DNA from: Phycisphaerae bacterium | GTDB taxonomy: Bacteria; Planctomycetota; Phycisphaerae; SM23-33 | Reading direction: 5' to 3' | Length of the DNA: 64,000 nucleotides | NCBI GenBank assembly: GCA_011050235.1 | Contig: DRGC01000076.1 | Location: forward strand, 1 to 64,000 | Shown: positions 1-9,069 of the stretch, one piece after another | Layout: each line of letters begins with the position of its first letter | Position numbering within the stretch: position 1 is the first letter of the stretch | The notes under the pieces: model-generated | Database searches by the model: none | The model's input: the letters and a program-made list of their open reading frames with translations, nothing else | What the model was told of the DNA's origin: nothing | Translations under genes and position numbers: made by a program

Positions 1-683
1 GGCTCGGGGACTGGTCCCGGTGGCCCCTGCCCGACGGTGTAGCTGGCGACGATATGCTCGCCGCCTTTCGTGCCGGTGACGTAGAAGTCGAAACTGATGA
101 CCTCGTCAAGCTGACTAACGAGGTACGCGAGCGGCCAATCAGGGAACGGTTCGCTGTACGGTTCGCCGGCGCCCGGATAGCCGGCCAGCACGCCTCCCAT
201 GTGGTCGCCAAAAGACGTTTCGGCGAAAATAGCGGAAATGCCCTCGGCATCGCTTGGCTCGCTGCTGGGCCAAACGTCGTAGGTCTCGACGGCGGGGGTG
301 AACTGACTCTCGATATTGGTCCAATGGCTGTCAATTGCTGTAGCGTATACATCCGTGTCCACAGATGAGCCTATCCCGAAAAGACTGGCGCGGTGCTGAT
401 GCAGCTTGCCAGTGATTCCCGTATACCCGTAAAAGTCGGAATCAATGACTACTGGGTCGTAGGAAAGGCGGGCGTCGCCGCCGGTGTGATAGTCGGTCGT
501 ATTGAAGGCGGTCACGGTAAAGGCCACCAAGTCCTCCCCGCCGGCCCCGGCGCCAACAGCCACCGGATCGCTGATAATCAGGTCGTAGATGTCGCCGCTG
601 AAGATGGTCGTCTGCGCGCCGGCAACGGCGGAGGCGGCCAACAGGCACATGGCCACGAGAAAGAGCTTGTTCCGTATGAGCAT
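1..683 (-). CDS. Secreted PEP-CTERM protein, 3' end outside window
   Basis: A minus-strand reading frame opens at ATG 683-681 and runs off the left edge, giving 227 full codons. AAGGAG lies about 9 bases before the ATG. The start MLIRNKLFLVAMCLLAASAVAGAQT-like leader is a clear signal peptide (basic n-region, hydrophobic core, small residues before the cut). The mature part is Gly/Asp/Thr-rich and beta-like with no recognised domain. The last residues readable are GPVPEP, so the PEP-CTERM sorting motif starts exactly at the window edge and only the membrane helix and Arg tail are missing. It is probably exported and anchored or released by an exosortase-type system. Function unknown. It is transcribed in the same direction as the next PEP-CTERM gene but has its own promoter candidate. 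Confidence 0.8.
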   Translation of the reverse strand, partial: MLIRNKLFLVAMCLLAASAVAGAQTTIFSGDIYDLIISDPVAVGAGAGGEDLVAFTVTAFNTTDYHTGGDARLSYDPVVIDSDFYGYTGITGKLHQHRASLFGIGSSVDTDVYATAIDSHWTNIESQFTPAVETYDVWPSSEPSDAEGISAIFAETSFGDHMGGVLAGYPGAGEPYSEPFPDWPLAYLVSQLDEVISFDFYVTGTKGGEHIVASYTVGQGPPGPVPE

Positions 684-803
684 AATTACGTCTCCTTGTA
701 CGGTTGCCTGCTTCCCTTTTTGTTAAGGCCCCGACAACTCAGCACGGTTAGCCCAGCCATCTGCGGGGCCCATCGAGGCCAATTCCTTGCTTCCACTATA
801 TAC

Positions 804-831
804 TCTATATCCTCATGCGCACGAACTGCAA
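804..831 (-). promoter_or_regulatory. Promoter candidate for the first PEP-CTERM gene
   Basis: Read on the minus strand, TTGCAG (831-826) and TATAGA (809-804) are separated by 16 bases, about 120 bases before the ATG at 683. The rest of the 231-base gap holds nothing else recognisable. Confidence 0.45.
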
Positions 832-914
832 GAACTTTGTCCGACATTACCTAGAGCCATTCGCTGCGACGGGTGTCTCGCTTGACACTGTCACCGCCCA
901 ATTCCTTGTAGGCC

Positions 915-2408
915 TTAATGGCTCGCGTGCGACCTGCGACGGCGCAACATCGCCAGCCCACATGCGGTAAGAAGGGCGATTGTCGCCGGCTCAGGTACCG
1001 ATCCGCCAGGGGGCGATACCCGCCCAAAATACTGCTTCATGTTGGCCAAGTCAGTACCGTCGACGTACGCGCTGCAATTGAAGTTGGCATCACTCCAGTG
1101 CGTATCCGTCTGCCCAAACTTCGTCTTCATGATGGCCAGGTCGGTACCATTCACAATGCCGTCGAGATTCGCATCACCTAGGTGGGTGCCGAATCCGTGC
1201 TCGTCCCCGGGGGGGGATCCGCGGTTCCACTCGACCAGGTTCTCAACAAGATATAACAGGTCGTCTTCGTCCACATCGCCGTCTTCGTCCACGTCATAGA
1301 TCTCGATGTCACCGCCCATGTTGTCGCACAGATCGTCGATGTTGACGACATCGACGTCGCCGTCCCCGTCGAAGTCCCCCAGCAGCGTCGCCACCAGGAT
1401 ACGCATCGTGGTGCCGTTAAAATGGCGCCAGGTGATGTTGGTCCCGCTTATCTGTGGGGTATTATCTGTGTCGTTATTGTCCGTAAGCTGTGTGATGGTC
1501 GTCCCGTCGTAGACGAATATCTCCCAGTCCTCGTCGACAATCCCCTGCCAGACAACGTGGGAGTCGCTCACTTGAGGAAACCAGTCGGTAGAGTCATTGT
1601 CAGTTATTTGGGTGGTGGTGACGCCGTCATAGAGGAATATCTCCCAGTCCCCGTCGACCTTCCCCTCCCAGACGACATTCGAGCCGCTGACTTGCGGGTT
1701 GCGATCCTCGTAGCTGTTGCTGGTCAACTGCATGGTGGTGGCCCCATTGTATAGGAATATCTCCCAGTCCCCGTCGACCTTCCCCTTCCAAACGACATTC
1801 GACCCGCTGATCTGCGGGTCATAATCAGCGTAGGCGTTGTCGGTCAACTGCGTGGTCGTGCCATTGTATAGGTATATTTCGGCGCCAGTTGAAACGCCTC
1901 CGTTCCAAACGACATTCGACCCGCTGATCTTCGGGTCATAATCACTGTAGGCGTTGGAGCTCAACTGCGTGGTCGTGCCGTCGTTGTAATGGTATACCTC
2001 CCAGTCATAACCGTCCCAGCCTCTCCAGACGATGTTATCACCGCTGACCTGTGGGTACGTGTCGGTAGACCCGTCGTCCGTGACCTGCGTCGTCGTGACC
2101 CCGTCGTAGAGGAATATCTCCAAGTCGCCTGCCTCCCCTTGCCAGACCACGTTCGATCCGCTGATCTGCGGGAATCCGTCCGAGTAGCTGTTATTGGTCA
2201 CCCGCGTAACCGTCTGTCCGTCGTAGAAGTATATCTCCGCGTCCTCGCCGGAGGCACTGCCTTGCCAGGTGACGTTCAAGCCGCTGATCTGCGGGAATGC
2301 GGCAGCCCCTGTGAACAGGTTCCTTGTTTTCCATGCCCCGTGGGCATCGGATGTGCCTGAGGCCAGGACGATCAGGGCAAGGCCTAGCAGCAATGTGGCG
2401 TGTTTCAT
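915..2408 (-). CDS. PEP-CTERM protein with eight TolB-like repeats and dockerin-like motifs
   Basis: 497 aa. The ATG is preceded by GGGAG at 9 bases. Order: signal peptide (about 1-23); eight repeats of about 40 residues (about 40-345), each with an ISGSNVVW.G core followed by DGDWEIFLYDG and TTTQLTDN, as in TolB-type beta-propeller blades; then Asp-rich EF-hand/dockerin-like segments (DFDGDGDVDVVNIDDL, DVDEDGDVDEDDLLYL, DANLDGIVNGTDLAIM, then a fourth with VDGTDLANM); then a PEP-CTERM tail (SVPEPATIALL, hydrophobic stretch, RRRR). The repeats are very alike at DNA level, suggesting recent internal duplication. It is likely a surface-exposed propeller. Substrate or partner unknown. Confidence 0.85.
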   Translation of the reverse strand: MKHATLLLGLALIVLASGTSDAHGAWKTRNLFTGAAAFPQISGLNVTWQGSASGEDAEIYFYDGQTVTRVTNNSYSDGFPQISGSNVVWQGEAGDLEIFLYDGVTTTQVTDDGSTDTYPQVSGDNIVWRGWDGYDWEVYHYNDGTTTQLSSNAYSDYDPKISGSNVVWNGGVSTGAEIYLYNGTTTQLTDNAYADYDPQISGSNVVWKGKVDGDWEIFLYNGATTMQLTSNSYEDRNPQVSGSNVVWEGKVDGDWEIFLYDGVTTTQITDNDSTDWFPQVSDSHVVWQGIVDEDWEIFVYDGTTITQLTDNNDTDNTPQISGTNITWRHFNGTTMRILVATLLGDFDGDGDVDVVNIDDLCDNMGGDIEIYDVDEDGDVDEDDLLYLVENLVEWNRGSPPGDEHGFGTHLGDANLDGIVNGTDLAIMKTKFGQTDTHWSDANFNCSAYVDGTDLANMKQYFGRVSPPGGSVPEPATIALLTACGLAMLRRRRSHASH

Positions 2409-2742
2409 GACGAATCTCCCTTCAGTACTGTCCCGTTAACTAACCGGGATCTCCCGGATGAACTCCGGTCCACGATCATCGCAGACCTTTTTGACGATCT
2501 TATCATGATCATGGGGATCAACAAGTATTTTCTCGGTCAATTGCGGGTCGAAATTTATTAGACTTGGATTCCCAGGGCGATCTCTCCGGCCTGGCAGCGA
2601 ACCCGTTGCCGCCCGGGACCCCACCTTCGTCACCGTAGACCAGCATCTAACCCCTTTCTATCCAACACACAAGACACTATCGTCATATTCCATATATGGA
2701 GCTTACACACAATTGTTGACACTATCCCCGCTTTTTTACGGG

Positions 2743-2772
2743 CTGACGCAACCCGTGCGGGCGTGCTATAAT
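2743..2772 (+). promoter_or_regulatory. phoH promoter
   Basis: CTGACG (2743-2748) and a perfect TATAAT (2767-2772) with an 18-base spacer. Predicted start of transcription is near 2780, leaving a leader of about 75 bases that carries the 13-bp repeats. Confidence 0.6.
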
Positions 2773-2804
2773 AGCGCGCTCGGGGCCGACAGGGCCCGCT
2801 GGGC

Positions 2805-2841
2805 GCTGCTGCAACACGCTGCTGCAACACGCTGCTGCCAC
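2805..2841 (+). repeat. Tandem 13-bp repeat in phoH leader
   Basis: Unit GCTGCTGCAACAC occurs at 2805-2817 and 2818-2830, with a partial third copy GCTGCTGCCAC at 2831-2841, ending 14 bases before the phoH ATG. Confidence 0.8.
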
Positions 2842-2855
2842 AAGAAGACCGCATC

Positions 2856-3815
2856 ATGGAACTCAGCATCACATTGGATGAACCCGCCAAGGCGGGGCTA
2901 TTATTTGGCCCGACGGACCGCAATCTGCGGATGGTCCGCGATGCGCTGGGCGTGCAGGTGTTCGCCCGTAACGGGCGGATCAAGCTGACCGGCGCCGCCA
3001 GGAATGTCTCCCGCGCCGCGTCGGTGTTCCAGCGACTTCAACGCGCCCTGCGGCGCAATGAGCCGATCACGCCGGAGACCGTCGCCCAGGCCATCAGCCA
3101 GTCCGCCTCGGCGGAGGCCTCCGAGGCTGCCGACGTGTTGGATGTGTATGTCAGCGGGCAACTGGTCCGCCCGAAGACGCCGGGCCAGCACCGCTACGTC
3201 GAGGCGCTGTTGGCGAACGATTTGGTGTTCTGCACGGGCCCGGCCGGAACGGGAAAGACGTATCTCGCCGTCGCGCTGGCGGTGCATCTGCTGAAGCACG
3301 AGAAGGCCCGGCGGCTGATTCTCGTCCGCCCGGCCGTCGAAGCCGGCGAGAAGCTGGGCTTCCTCCCCGGGGACATGCAGGCGAAGGTCAACCCCTATCT
3401 TCGTCCGCTGTTCGACGCCCTCCACGACATGATGGAATACGACCAGATCCGCCGGTTCATGGTCAACGACATGATCGAGGTGATCCCGCTGGCCTTTATG
3501 CGCGGGCGGACGCTGAACGATTCGGTCATCATTCTGGATGAGGCCCAGAATACGACGGTCGCGCAGATGCTGATGTTCCTGACGCGCATGGGGCACGGAT
3601 CCAAGGTGATCGTCACCGGCGACGACAGCCAGGTCGACCTGCCGGATGGAACTCCCAGTGGACTGGCCGATGCCATGTGCCGGCTGCGGGGGATCAAGAA
3701 CCTCACCTTCGTGCGACTGGACGACACCGACATTGTGCGTCATCGACTGGTGCAGAACATCGTCAAGGCGTACAATCGCGACGACGCGCCGATCGATCCC
3801 GCAGAGCGTTCCTGA
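2856..3815 (+). CDS. phoH: PhoH-family ATPase (YbeZ-like)
   Basis: 319 aa, normal for PhoH/YbeZ. An N-terminal KH-like region (about 20-65) precedes a P-loop ATPase core: Walker A GPAGTGKTYLA at about 128-138, Walker B VIILDEAQN at about 224-232, and the conserved VTGDDSQVDLP segment. PhoH proteins are cytoplasmic NTPases linked to RNA and ribosome metabolism and pair with YbeY. The next gene starts 6 bases downstream and ybeY follows further on, the phoH-pgpH-ybeY order common in bacteria. The ATG at 2856 has only a weak AAGAAG upstream. Confidence 0.95.
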   Translation: MELSITLDEPAKAGLLFGPTDRNLRMVRDALGVQVFARNGRIKLTGAARNVSRAASVFQRLQRALRRNEPITPETVAQAISQSASAEASEAADVLDVYVSGQLVRPKTPGQHRYVEALLANDLVFCTGPAGTGKTYLAVALAVHLLKHEKARRLILVRPAVEAGEKLGFLPGDMQAKVNPYLRPLFDALHDMMEYDQIRRFMVNDMIEVIPLAFMRGRTLNDSVIILDEAQNTTVAQMLMFLTRMGHGSKVIVTGDDSQVDLPDGTPSGLADAMCRLRGIKNLTFVRLDDTDIVRHRLVQNIVKAYNRDDAPIDPAERS

Positions 3816-3821
3816 CCAACC

Positions 3822-6146
3822 ATGTGGCCGTTCAAACGCAAACTCAAGCAACGCCGCCTCGAGGTCCGCAAGGGCATCCAAACCGCCGGCGCGGGCTGGT
3901 GGCGGCGGTTTCGCACGTCCGTGGGCGTCGTGCCGCTGTTGCTGACGTGGGTCTTCTTCATCGGTGCGCTGCTCCTGGATGCCTGGCCGCTCGAGCCGCT
4001 GACCTACCGCGAAAACCAGTTCATCCCAGCCAACATCTACGCGCGCGTGCCGTTTGATTTCTTCCCCCCGCAAGAGCTTCGCGAGGCGTTCATTCATGCC
4101 CGCAAGTCCGCCCCCGGTGTCTTTCGCCTCAATGCGCCCCTGTTGGATGAGATCGTCGATGCCTTGACCGCAGCGCCCGAGACGGTCCAGCCGGCCACCC
4201 AGCCGTCCGAGCCGACCGCCGAGGCGAGCGGCAAGATCGGGCTGCTGCCGATATCGCCCGACCGCGCGGATGCGTGGAAGGCCCTGGCCAAGCCCGATCG
4301 CCGCACGAAGTACACAACCCAAATTGGCCGCCTGCGCGACGAGCTGGTCAAGCTTGTGATCGTCGCTCCCGAACAGCGCAACAGCGAACTGGATCGTCAG
4401 GACGTCCAGAGCCCACAGGTGCTGATCGACTTCCCCACCGGCCGGGAGAGCAAGGAAACGACCGAGACGCTCATCGGCACGGACAATATTGCCTTCATCC
4501 GAGACGCCGTGGACAAGGCCTGCCGGGGATTCGACGCGTCCATTCGCCCCGATGTTCGCCAGTACCTCCAGACGGTGCTGACGCAGCGCGCGTTGTACCT
4601 TCGAGACGACCAGGCCAGTCAAGAGCAACTCGCCGATGCCGCCGCTGCCGTCCGCGCCAACCCGCCCAGGCGGCCTTACGATACCGACGATCTACTGGTC
4701 GCACGCACACTGAGTCTGCCGACGGGCATTCGTCGCGGACTCAGCAGCGACGGGTCCGCGTTGCTCGAGGCCGAGCACTTGGCCTATCGCCTGGCCAGGC
4801 ACGAGGAGCATCGCTGGAGCCTGCTGGCTCGAGGCCTGGGACGGGCGGCGATCCTGATGACGCTGACGCTGGTGATGGGGACCTACATCCTCCGCTACTG
4901 GCCGCGGATTGTGGCCAATCGCTGGCGGGCGCTGGCGATGGTGTGCCTGATGCTGGGGATGTTGGCGGCCAGCAAGGCCATCGTCCTGGGACTGGGCTCG
5001 AATCCCCACGCCGCCGTCTTGCCCTTGCTGATGGCGACGTTGGTGTTGGTCATCGCCTATGACCAGCGGTTCGCGTTGGTCATGAGCCTGTTGCTGGCGA
5101 TGTTCATGACGCTGCAACTGCGGGCGAGCTTTTCGGTCTTCGTCGTGATGGCCTCAGCGACGGCATGCTGTGCGTTGCTGCTACAGGAGATTCGTTCACG
5201 AAGCCGTCTGCTGGAAGTCACCGGAATCGCCGCGGGGGTCGTGTTTGTCATTGCCTGCGGCCTGGGCCTGACCGGGGGCGTGCCGTGGCGGTTCGTCCGG
5301 GGCGATGCCTTGTGGGCCGCCGGCATGGCGCTGCTGGCGGGCGTTGTGGTCCAGGTCATCCTGCCGCTGATCGAGCGGGCCTTCAACATCGCCACGAGCA
5401 TGACGCTTCTGGAATGGTGCGATGCGTCCAAGCCGCTGCTCAAGCGCCTGGCGATGGAGGCGCCGGGGACTTACAACCACTCCCTGCAATTAGGCACGAT
5501 GTGCGAGGCGGCCGCCGAGGCCATCGGCGCCGGCGGATTGCTCGCCCGGGTTGGCGCCTATTACCACGACGTGGGCAAGATCAACAAGCCCAGGTATTTC
5601 GTCGAGAACGGCGCCGGGTCGACCGAACTCCACGGTCGATTGTCGCCCGAGATGAGCATGCTGATCATCGCCGGGCACGTCAAAGACGGTGTGGAAATGG
5701 CCCGCGAGTACGGCCTGCCGGGCGCGCTCCACCCGTTTATCGCCACACACCACGGCACGACTGTTGTGCAGTACTTCTACCACGCCGCCACCGAGCAGCG
5801 CAAGAACGGCGATGATCGAGTGCCGGCCGAATCGGAGTTTCGATATCCCGGGCCCAAACCTCGCTCCAGAGAGGCGGGCATTCTCATGTTGGCCGATGCG
5901 GCTGAGTCGTCCGTGCGAGCTATGAAGGACCCGACGCCCACACGCATCGAGAGCCAGGTCCACGTCATGGTCAACCGCCGATTGATGGACGGCCAGCTCG
6001 AGCAGTGCGATTTGACGCTCAGAGAGGCCCACGAGATCGAGCAATCATTGGTCAAGAGCTTGTGTGCGATCTACCACGCCCGCATCGCCTATCCCAAGCC
6101 CGCCGACGAGGAAACACCCGCCCCTGCCGAACAGGGAGCCGACTAA
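3822..6146 (+). CDS. pgpH: 7TM-HD membrane phosphodiesterase (PgpH/YqfF family)
   Basis: 774 aa. One TM helix near residues 32-50 is followed by a large extracytoplasmic 7TMR-HDED-type domain (about 55-330), a block of six or so TM helices (about 340-530), and a cytoplasmic HD domain. HD residues visible are TYNHSL near 548 and YYHDVGKINKPRYF near 580, then HHGTT and LADAAESSVRA further on. Family members hydrolyse cyclic-di-AMP. That substrate is established for Listeria PgpH and inferred here. It starts 6 bases after phoH and is probably cotranscribed. Its stop overlaps the stop of the convergent glycosyltransferase. Confidence 0.92.
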   Translation: MWPFKRKLKQRRLEVRKGIQTAGAGWWRRFRTSVGVVPLLLTWVFFIGALLLDAWPLEPLTYRENQFIPANIYARVPFDFFPPQELREAFIHARKSAPGVFRLNAPLLDEIVDALTAAPETVQPATQPSEPTAEASGKIGLLPISPDRADAWKALAKPDRRTKYTTQIGRLRDELVKLVIVAPEQRNSELDRQDVQSPQVLIDFPTGRESKETTETLIGTDNIAFIRDAVDKACRGFDASIRPDVRQYLQTVLTQRALYLRDDQASQEQLADAAAAVRANPPRRPYDTDDLLVARTLSLPTGIRRGLSSDGSALLEAEHLAYRLARHEEHRWSLLARGLGRAAILMTLTLVMGTYILRYWPRIVANRWRALAMVCLMLGMLAASKAIVLGLGSNPHAAVLPLLMATLVLVIAYDQRFALVMSLLLAMFMTLQLRASFSVFVVMASATACCALLLQEIRSRSRLLEVTGIAAGVVFVIACGLGLTGGVPWRFVRGDALWAAGMALLAGVVVQVILPLIERAFNIATSMTLLEWCDASKPLLKRLAMEAPGTYNHSLQLGTMCEAAAEAIGAGGLLARVGAYYHDVGKINKPRYFVENGAGSTELHGRLSPEMSMLIIAGHVKDGVEMAREYGLPGALHPFIATHHGTTVVQYFYHAATEQRKNGDDRVPAESEFRYPGPKPRSREAGILMLADAAESSVRAMKDPTPTRIESQVHVMVNRRLMDGQLEQCDLTLREAHEIEQSLVKSLCAIYHARIAYPKPADEETPAPAEQGAD

Positions 6147-7669
6147 CGAGCAGGGGGGATCGCGGCAGAGAGCTTCTGTCGCTCGGCCGCGTAGGGTGAG
6201 TCGCCCTTGCGAAGGATCCGAGCCAGGATGATCGACACCGCCAGCATCGCCGCGAAGCACCAGAATTGCGGCCCGTAGGCGTCGGCGACGTCCGCCCACA
6301 GTTCGCCGAACTCCATCGTCTCGGGCTTGATGTTCCGGTGAAGCTTTTCGACGTTGATGGTCAGCTCTCCGAAACGCTCGGCGTCTCCGGTTAGTCGCGC
6401 GTACAGCCGGAATATGTCTGATGCCGTCGTCCACGTGATCGCCAAGACCCCGAGCATCGCCCACAGGCAACACGCGCGCACGCGGCGCGACATCAGGCCG
6501 AACCCAATTGCCTGCCAGAGGGCGACCGCTGCCACGAGCAGGACGGTCCCATGGTGGGTCCACGTTCGCTGGTTCAGCAGCATCATGCCGAGTGTCACGA
6601 TGCCGAAGTGCAGCAGACGCCGCCCGTCATCACGGGCCAGTCGTCGCCAGCCGATTCCCCAGGCCATCAGACCGACAATCGCCACCTGTCCCGCTCGCAG
6701 CATCCATCGGACCGTATTCGCCGACAGCGCCGCGACCGTCACGTATCCCGACATCGGCTGGTCGCCGTAGTGCAGGTAGTCGTCGGGATTGTAGAACGCA
6801 TCGCCCTCCGCACCGCCCAGGAACAGACGGCTGACCATCCCCGATAGCGACTGGTTGACGTGGATCGGGTACCACGCGCCTCTGACCAGGCCCGGAATGA
6901 TCAGGTTGTTCAGCCACGTGCGCATCAGAAGAACGTAACGATCCACCCCCACGACAGCGGCGGGGACCCCGACCACGAACACCACGCCGGCTGCGGCGGT
7001 GTAAGCGACCAGGCGCCAGTTTCGCTGGTATAGCCAGTACAGCACGAACAGGGCGGGTGTCATCTTCAGACAGATCGCCGCCGCCAACGCCGCCCCAGCC
7101 CCCAGGTCGCTGCCGCGGCGATACAGCCACAGGTGCAACACCACCAGAAACATGACGAACACGTTCGTGTTGCCGTGTTGGACGTCGCTGAGGATGCTCA
7201 GATACACCCAGCCAAACCCCAGCGCGAGCACCCAGTCGTAGACCTTCTGCCGGTGATGGGCCGCCAGGCTGGCCAGCATCAAGATGCTTGCCACGATGGC
7301 CGCCAGCTTGGCGATGTTCAGCGCCAGCCCCATCTGCGCCGCCGGCAAGGCCGTCAGCGGCGTCAGCAGGATGACCACGAACGGCATGTTGGGGTGCAGT
7401 CTGTGAGGGGCGGTTTCCTCCTTGGCGTAGATATTGTGGCCGGCCCAGAAGCCTCGCACGGCCGGTTGCCATCGGGCCAGGGCGCCCTTGTGGCGCTTGC
7501 CTTCGATGCGATTGAGGCGTTCGACCGTGCTGTGCTGGAATTGAAGGATCGGTGCGATCAACGCGACGGCGACCAGAATATAGACACCGATGCGCGCCCT
7601 GCGCACAGCTCGCCGGCGACGGGGATCGTCAGGCAACAAGCTTCGATAAGGTAGAGACAATCGGTTCAT
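6143..7669 (-). CDS. GT87-type (DUF2029) polyprenol-sugar glycosyltransferase
   Basis: About 508 aa from the ATG at 7669 (MNRLSLPYRSLLPDD). The frame is open 12 codons further, but that extension looks non-coding. A basic cytoplasmic start is followed by about ten to eleven TM helices. The first periplasmic loop holds the GT-C type region with GHNIYAKEETAPHRLHPNMPF, resembling the acidic-residue loop of alpha-mannosyltransferase-like GT87 proteins, and later LKMTPALFVLYWLYQRNW is typical of the family. It probably transfers a sugar from a lipid carrier on the outer face of the inner membrane; acceptor unknown. It sits convergent to pgpH and divergent from ybeY, interrupting that conserved cluster. 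Confidence 0.8.
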   Translation of the reverse strand: MNRLSLPYRSLLPDDPRRRRAVRRARIGVYILVAVALIAPILQFQHSTVERLNRIEGKRHKGALARWQPAVRGFWAGHNIYAKEETAPHRLHPNMPFVVILLTPLTALPAAQMGLALNIAKLAAIVASILMLASLAAHHRQKVYDWVLALGFGWVYLSILSDVQHGNTNVFVMFLVVLHLWLYRRGSDLGAGAALAAAICLKMTPALFVLYWLYQRNWRLVAYTAAAGVVFVVGVPAAVVGVDRYVLLMRTWLNNLIIPGLVRGAWYPIHVNQSLSGMVSRLFLGGAEGDAFYNPDDYLHYGDQPMSGYVTVAALSANTVRWMLRAGQVAIVGLMAWGIGWRRLARDDGRRLLHFGIVTLGMMLLNQRTWTHHGTVLLVAAVALWQAIGFGLMSRRVRACCLWAMLGVLAITWTTASDIFRLYARLTGDAERFGELTINVEKLHRNIKPETMEFGELWADVADAYGPQFWCFAAMLAVSIILARILRKGDSPYAAERQKLSAAIPPAR

Positions 7670-7770
7670 AAACGAACTCGGCGCCGCACAATCACACGCT
7701 TGCATTCAAAGGGGACGTACTATACACACCGCCCGGCCCCCGTGCCACACCGCCTGCGACGCGCCGGCCG

Positions 7771-7799
7771 TTGTCAGGGGCGTCCCCGCCCGCTATCCT
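7771..7799 (+). promoter_or_regulatory. ybeY promoter with almost no leader
   Basis: TTGTCA (7771-7776), 17-base spacer, TATCCT (7794-7799). The ATG of ybeY begins at 7806, only 6 bases after the -10, so the transcript would start at or next to the start codon (leaderless). No Shine-Dalgarno is visible. Confidence 0.5.
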
Positions 7800-7805
7800 G
7801 CCGCC

Positions 7806-8279
7806 ATGGCGATCAGACGACCCGCCCCATCGCGCCCCGCGCCGGCGCCGAGAGTTGTCATTACGTCCAGCCAGTCGGCCCTGCGCGTTCCCCGCAAACG
7901 CCTGACCGAATTGGTCGCGTTTGTCGCCGGCGCCGAAGGCGTCCGTATCGCCCAGGTCGATCTGGCGGTCGTCGCCAGCGCCGAGATCGCCGCGCTGAAC
8001 CGCCGGTATCTGGACCACCGCGGCGCGACCGACGTGATCAGCTTCGATCTGTCCGATCCAGATGATCGGGGCGTGGTCGTGCAGTTGGTCGTCTGCGGCG
8101 ATTGGGCCGTTCAGCGCGGGCCCTTGCACGGCTATCGCCCTCAGCATGAACTGATGCTGTATGTCATCCATGGCCTGCTGCATCTGACGGGGCATGACGA
8201 CACAACCGTCCGAGGCCGCGCCGCCATGCACGCTCGCCAGGAGCAACTTCTGGCGGACTTTCTGGCCCGGCGGCGATAG
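7806..8279 (+). CDS. ybeY: Endoribonuclease YbeY (rRNA maturation)
   Basis: 157 aa. The C-terminal zinc motif HGLLHLTGHDD (consensus H-x3-H-x5-H) is present near residues 122-132. DLAVVASAEIAALNRRY and GATDVISFDL in the centre are family hallmarks. YbeY is a metal-dependent single-strand RNase for 16S rRNA 3'-end maturation and ribosome quality control. It lies near phoH as usual. The gene ends 4 bases before the convergent comF end. Confidence 0.95.
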   Translation: MAIRRPAPSRPAPAPRVVITSSQSALRVPRKRLTELVAFVAGAEGVRIAQVDLAVVASAEIAALNRRYLDHRGATDVISFDLSDPDDRGVVVQLVVCGDWAVQRGPLHGYRPQHELMLYVIHGLLHLTGHDDTTVRGRAAMHARQEQLLADFLARRR

Positions 8280-8283
8280 ACGC

Positions 8284-9069
8284 TCACCTGCCGAGGTGTT
8301 CGGCGTAGGCGGTGGGCGGTTCAGCCTTGGCGACTACCGCAAGCGTCACCCGAAGCGCACCGGCGGCCAGCAACACCTTGGCCGTCTCGTTCGCCGTCGC
8401 GCCGGTGGTGGTGACGTCGTCGATAAGCAGCACGCTGGCCCCGGCGAGCGTCTTGGGGTCTCGCGCGGCGAAGGCGCCGCGGACGTTCGCGATCCGGCGC
8501 GACCGCGACATGCGCGTCTGCTGGGGCGTGGAGCGGATGCGGAGCAGTTCATGGCCGACCGGCGCGCCTAGCGGCCCGGCCACCGCCCGCGCCAGTCGCG
8601 ACGCGTGGTCGCACCCGCGCGACAGCCGTCGCAGCCAATGGGCGGGGACGGGCACAGCCATATCGAATGTCTCCTGGCTGCACTGCGCGGCGACCGCCGA
8701 AGCCAGCAGGTCGCCCAGTCGTCGGCGCATGGCGTCGTGGTGGCGATACTTCAAATCCCGAACCGCCATCCGCAAGGGACCGGTGTAGGGCCCCAGGCGA
8801 ACGGCGCGGACAAACCGCGGCAGCGGCGTCGGGCAGGCCCAGCATCCCTCATCGTGGATGGGAATGTTCGGCCCGATCGTCGCCCCACAGCGCACGCAGT
8901 AGGGCAGGGCCACCAGCGACAGGAGGCGGACATTGCAGTGGTCGCACAGCAGTTCGGCCGACGCCTCGGCCGCGCCGCACGCTACGCACACGCCCGGCAG
9001 GATCAGATCGGCCAGCCCCCAGCCGAGGGCCCGGCCCCCGTTGGCGGCGGCCGTCAAAAGGGCTTTCAC
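8284..9069 (-). CDS. comF: ComF-family phosphoribosyltransferase-like protein
   Basis: About 261 aa from GTG at 9069. That GTG overlaps the TGA of the upstream gene (GTGA), which is why I choose it over the ATG 198 bases upstream inside the neighbour. The N-terminal zinc ribbon has CVACGAAEASAELLCDHC and YCVRCG. The C-terminal PRTase-like motif is VLLIDDVTTTGATANETA. ComF proteins assist DNA uptake and recombination in competent bacteria; many non-competent species also keep it. Translation is probably coupled to the HEAT-like gene. Confidence 0.9.
   Translation of the reverse strand: MKALLTAAANGGRALGWGLADLILPGVCVACGAAEASAELLCDHCNVRLLSLVALPYCVRCGATIGPNIPIHDEGCWACPTPLPRFVRAVRLGPYTGPLRMAVRDLKYRHHDAMRRRLGDLLASAVAAQCSQETFDMAVPVPAHWLRRLSRGCDHASRLARAVAGPLGAPVGHELLRIRSTPQQTRMSRSRRIANVRGAFAARDPKTLAGASVLLIDDVTTTGATANETAKVLLAAGALRVTLAVVAKAEPPTAYAEHLGR

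Larger units (their letters stand above)
2409..2855. other. 447-base intergenic region before phoH
   Basis: Contains the phoH promoter and a short tandem repeat, listed separately. A 65-codon minus-strand frame (2436-2633) is open but has no homology I recognise and no convincing ribosome site, so I do not call it. The part before 2740 is less GC-rich than its surroundings. Confidence 0.5.

Noticed and set aside
2436-2633. 65-codon minus-strand frame before phoH
   Set aside because: Only weak coding character and no homology recognised; could be a gene remnant but cannot be supported.
2716-2721. Perfect TTGACA upstream of phoH
   Set aside because: It is 45 bases from the TATAAT at 2767, too far to be its -35; CTGACG at 2743 has the right spacing.
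2901-4628. Long open frame of 575 codons on the minus strand opposite phoH and pgpH
   Set aside because: It is antisense to two certain genes, His/Arg-rich with no domain, and arises from high GC at third codon positions.
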